64,000 nucleotides of DNA from Combretum micranthum. Its lineage: Eukaryota > Streptophyta > Magnoliopsida > Myrtales > Combretaceae. The notes under the pieces were generated by a model. The model searched no databases. It saw only the letters and a program-made list of their open reading frames with translations, and was not told the DNA's origin. The stretch is taken from NCBI GenBank assembly GCA_024138025.1, contig JAMXBD010001599.1:248001-312000 (forward strand). Direction: 5' to 3'. Each line of letters opens with the position of its first letter. Position 1 is the first letter of the stretch. Shown here one piece after another: positions 61,430-64,000 of the stretch. Position numbers and translations under genes: made by a program.

Positions 61430-64000
61430 AGCCCACCAAGCTCACTGAAGAAGTCGTTTTGGACGACTGCCCTAAGCACACTAAGAAAATACGGAAATCT
61501 ATCCCCCTAGACTTGAGAGACAGTTGATTGCGTTCTTGTAAGCAAAAAAGGATGCTTTCGCATGGTTACTCTCTAACATGCTCGGTATTAGCCCGGATGT
61601 AATCACCCACCAATTAAATATAAAAAAACCTAGAGACTAATTTGCCAAAGATTAGACATTTTGCCCTAAAAGTGAGCATTGAAGAAGAGGATTATAAGCT
61701 CATACGAGTTATATTCATTAAAGAAGAGAAGTACCTAACCTAGCTGGCTAACGACAAATGATGAATGTATGTCAACTATATCGACCTGAACAAAGCATAC
61801 CCAAAAGATTGCTTTCCTCTACCACGAATTAACCAATTTGTTGATAGCACCTCAAAACATGAACTACTCAGCCTAATGGATGCATTCTCGGGCTATAACC
61901 AGATCAAAATGTAATGCAAGTGATGAGGTCCATACCTCGTTTGTCAGCTCCTTTGGGACATAATGCTGTACAGTAATGCCGTTTGGGCTAAAGAACTACG
62001 GGGCCACTTTTCAAAGGTTGGTTACCAACGTATTTAAAGCCCACCTCGGTAGGAATGTGGAAGACTATGTCAATGACATGATAGTGAAAAACAAAAAGTA
62101 TAGGGATCACCTCTGCGACCTCTATGAAACTTTCGATCACCTCAACTTCTTCAACACGAAGCTTAACCTAAAAGAAAAAAAATCATTTTTGGGACAACTT
62201 TGGGCAAGTTCGTAGGCTGAGTCATATCCCATAGGGGAATTGAAGCTAACTTGGTAAGATCAAGGTAATCTTAAAGACAAACCCAACACCCCCACCCCTT
62301 CTTCTATCAAAGATGTGCAATGGCTTGCAAGCAGAGTAACCGCCCTGAGTAGCTTTCTACCTAAGAGCACCGATAAATATTATGAATCCTTCAAAATTCC
62401 TAAAAAAACCGACAAATTCAAATGGACTAAAGAAAGTCAAGAGGCCTTCGATGAACTTAAATGTCTTTTGGTGGAGCCACCATTGCTATCGACCCCAATC
62501 ATAGAAGACTTATACTTATCCTTCATGGTGAGCAATCAAGCTCTCTCGTTGGTCCTTACCTGAGAGGAAGGATGGTAGCACTGTCTTGTATACTACATAA
62601 GCCATGTCCTATAAGGAGCAGAGGAAAGATATACAAAACTAGAAAAATGTGCTTGACGGTTGTCATGTCTGCTTGGTGCTTACGCCCTTACTTCTGGGCA
62701 TACGAGATTATTATCCTCACTGATGTACCCTTAATGACAGTCCTCTAAAAGCCTAACATATTAGGTCGGATGATGAAATATATCATCGAGCTCAGTGCAT
62801 AAGGGTTGTAGTATTAACCTCACGATGCCATCAAAGCCAAAGTCTTAGGATTTTGTAGTCGAATACACAAGCTCATAAGAGACTGAAGATCACAAAAGAT
62901 TGTATAGACCCTCCATGTAGATGGATTGTCCACACAGAGGGGGAGTGGGGTCGGCCTAGTTCTAGAAGGACCCCATGGGGTCAAAATCGGCAATGCTCTA
63001 AAGTTCAGCTTTCCTGCAAGCAACAATGAGACGGAGTTTGAGCCCTTATTTTCCGGACTTAAGCTCGCCACAAACATCGATGCAGACACAGGGGAATTGA
63101 AATTTTTTTCAAATTCTCAATTTGTAGTGCAACAAGTAAGAGGCATTTACGAAGCAAACAATGAGGAGATGATCGAATTTCTGGAGACAGTCTGATCCCT
63201 AACCAAGGAACTGCACTCTTGGGACATTGCTAAGGTACTACAACTAGTAACTTAGAGGCTAAAAACCTTTTAAGCTTGCTTCCCTGATGATCCCCAACCT
63301 CAACAAGGTCGAAGGAAAGATCTTCATGGAGTTTCTCCTAGAAAAATCTACCATGAGAAAAACTCAGGAAGTACTCGAGCTATAAGACTCCCCTACTCCA
63401 CTAAGTTGGATGACGAAAATCGAAAAAAACCTCAGAAACGGAACTTTCCCCTCAGACAAGATAGAAGCTAAGAGACTAATGCACCGAGCTGCAACCCTAA
63501 TCAATGAGGTCCTATATAAGAAGGGCTTTAGTTTTCCCCTACTCTACTGCATGCGCCTCGAGGAAGGACAACAAATTCTAGAAGATCTCCATGCTAGGGA
63601 ATGCAATAATCACATCTAGGCATTGTCTCTATACAATAGATTTGTTCGATCTGGATACGTTTGTCCCACCTATGAGTTGGTGCGAAAGAATTCATGTAGC
63701 GATGCGAGAGGTGCCAGAAGACTACACCTATTAAGCACACTCCTAGCTTAAATCTCCATTGTCTCACCAACCCATGGCCTTGCCATGGGGGGACTTGACA
63801 TCCTTGGTCATTTCCTAGTCTCAGCCAAACAAAAAAATTCATCATAGTTGGATGTGATTATTTCACTATGTATATCGAGGTTAGGGCAATAGCAAAGGTC
63901 ATTGATAAAAACCTCCAATGGTTTCTCTACAAATAACATCATAGTTAGATTTGGGGTTTGTCGCTCCATCATGATGGATAATGGTAAATAATTCATCTCG
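61430..64000 (+). pseudogene. Gypsy pol remnant: RT, RNase H, integrase
   Basis: RT: VNYIDLNKAYPKDCFPLPRI near 61771, LMDAFSGYNQIKM near 61875, MPFGLKNYGATFQRLV at 61976, and the catalytic YVDD box changed to YVND near 62070. The linker TKESQEAFDELKCLL lies near 62430. The second RNase H (Tat/Ogre type) reads GSGVGLVLEGP at 62941, SFPASNNETEFEPL, and SNSQFVVQQVRGIYEANNEE near 63115. The integrase zinc region runs about 63410-63620 (YKKGFSFPLLYCM), with core GLDILGHF near 63791 and a final FG...MMDNGK block near 63950. Stops and frameshifts lie between every block (for example KM-stop near 61910). It continues past the window end. Confidence 0.85.

Larger units (their letters stand above)
47008..64000 (+). 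mobile_element. Ty3/gypsy Tat-type element, nested and decayed
   Basis: A single element runs off the window: 5' LTR (47008-52027), primer-binding-site-like segment, gag, protease, RT, RNase H and integrase in the order expected for Ty3/gypsy. Protein motifs are of the Tat (Retand/Ogre-type) lineage by recall. Three insertions split it: solo LTR 47599-51987, hAT 53106-53649 and the TIR element about 55175-61410. Stops and frameshifts occur in all domains. The 3' LTR is beyond the window. Confidence 0.82.

Noticed and set aside
1..64000. CRISPR arrays, bacterial operons, tRNA or rRNA genes
   Set aside because: No regularly spaced identical repeats, no ribosome-binding-site-led gene runs and no tRNA A/B box pairs with a foldable cloverleaf were seen; the split receptor gene and transposons show plant nuclear DNA.

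Overview
This window is AT-rich nuclear DNA from a flowering plant, most likely a eudicot. It holds one intact host gene, an ethylene receptor of the EIN4/ETR2 subfamily II (CDS 33396-36737, two coding exons, 763 residues). Almost everything else is layered, decayed transposable elements. I see no tRNA, rRNA, CRISPR array or bacterial-type operon. No second complete host gene is supportable. Boundaries and target-site duplications (TSDs) were read by eye from the sequence; family names rest on recalled motifs, with no search run.

Layout. 1-2050: 3' end of a dead Ty1/copia element (RT/RNase H, polypurine tract, LTR). 3259-4646: two hAT-type non-autonomous elements. 4940-9188: a 4.2 kb solo LTR with 5-bp TSD ATATT. 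11013-12853: a probable minus-strand solo LTR. 13326-14048: a hAT-like element. 15057-16610: a Mutator-like element (MULE) with about 300-bp terminal inverted repeats (TIRs). 16650-20445: an L1-type LINE corpse (ORF1, endonuclease, start of RT). 21164-22957: a TIR element holding a MULE MITE, two facing clusters of TATCGCAT words, and between them a fragment of a gene N-terminus that looks START-protein-like. 25155-26409: hAT. 27948-31834: a MULE with exact 8-bp TSD, split by a minus-strand solo LTR (28150-30747). 32560-37300: ethylene receptor locus with a probable 5'UTR intron and a MITE inside its coding intron. 37574-42430: small MITEs, an LTR-like stretch, a perfect 27-bp hairpin and a degenerate tandem repeat. 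43198-43779: hAT. 47008 to beyond 64000: a Ty3/gypsy Tat-type element that has become a set of nested insertions.

The last 17 kb can be read as a stack. The gypsy 5' LTR is split by a 4.4 kb solo LTR (47599-51987, TSD GTACC). Its gag is split by a hAT element (53106-53649, TSD CTTTAAAC). Its protease-RT junction is split by a TIR element (about 55175-61410). That element contains LTR-like sequence, a 3.4 kb solo LTR (55639-59042, TSD GTGAG), an unrecognised gene fragment and an snRNA-type promoter motif. The two solo LTRs are related and both begin TA rather than TG.

The receptor is expected to act alone at the ER membrane as an ethylene-binding dimer. The surrounding elements have no intact proteins and can only influence it as chromatin or regulatory sequence. 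The most unusual items are the TATCGCAT/gene-fragment element, the non-TG LTR family, the perfect hairpin at 41859-41925 and the nested gypsy.
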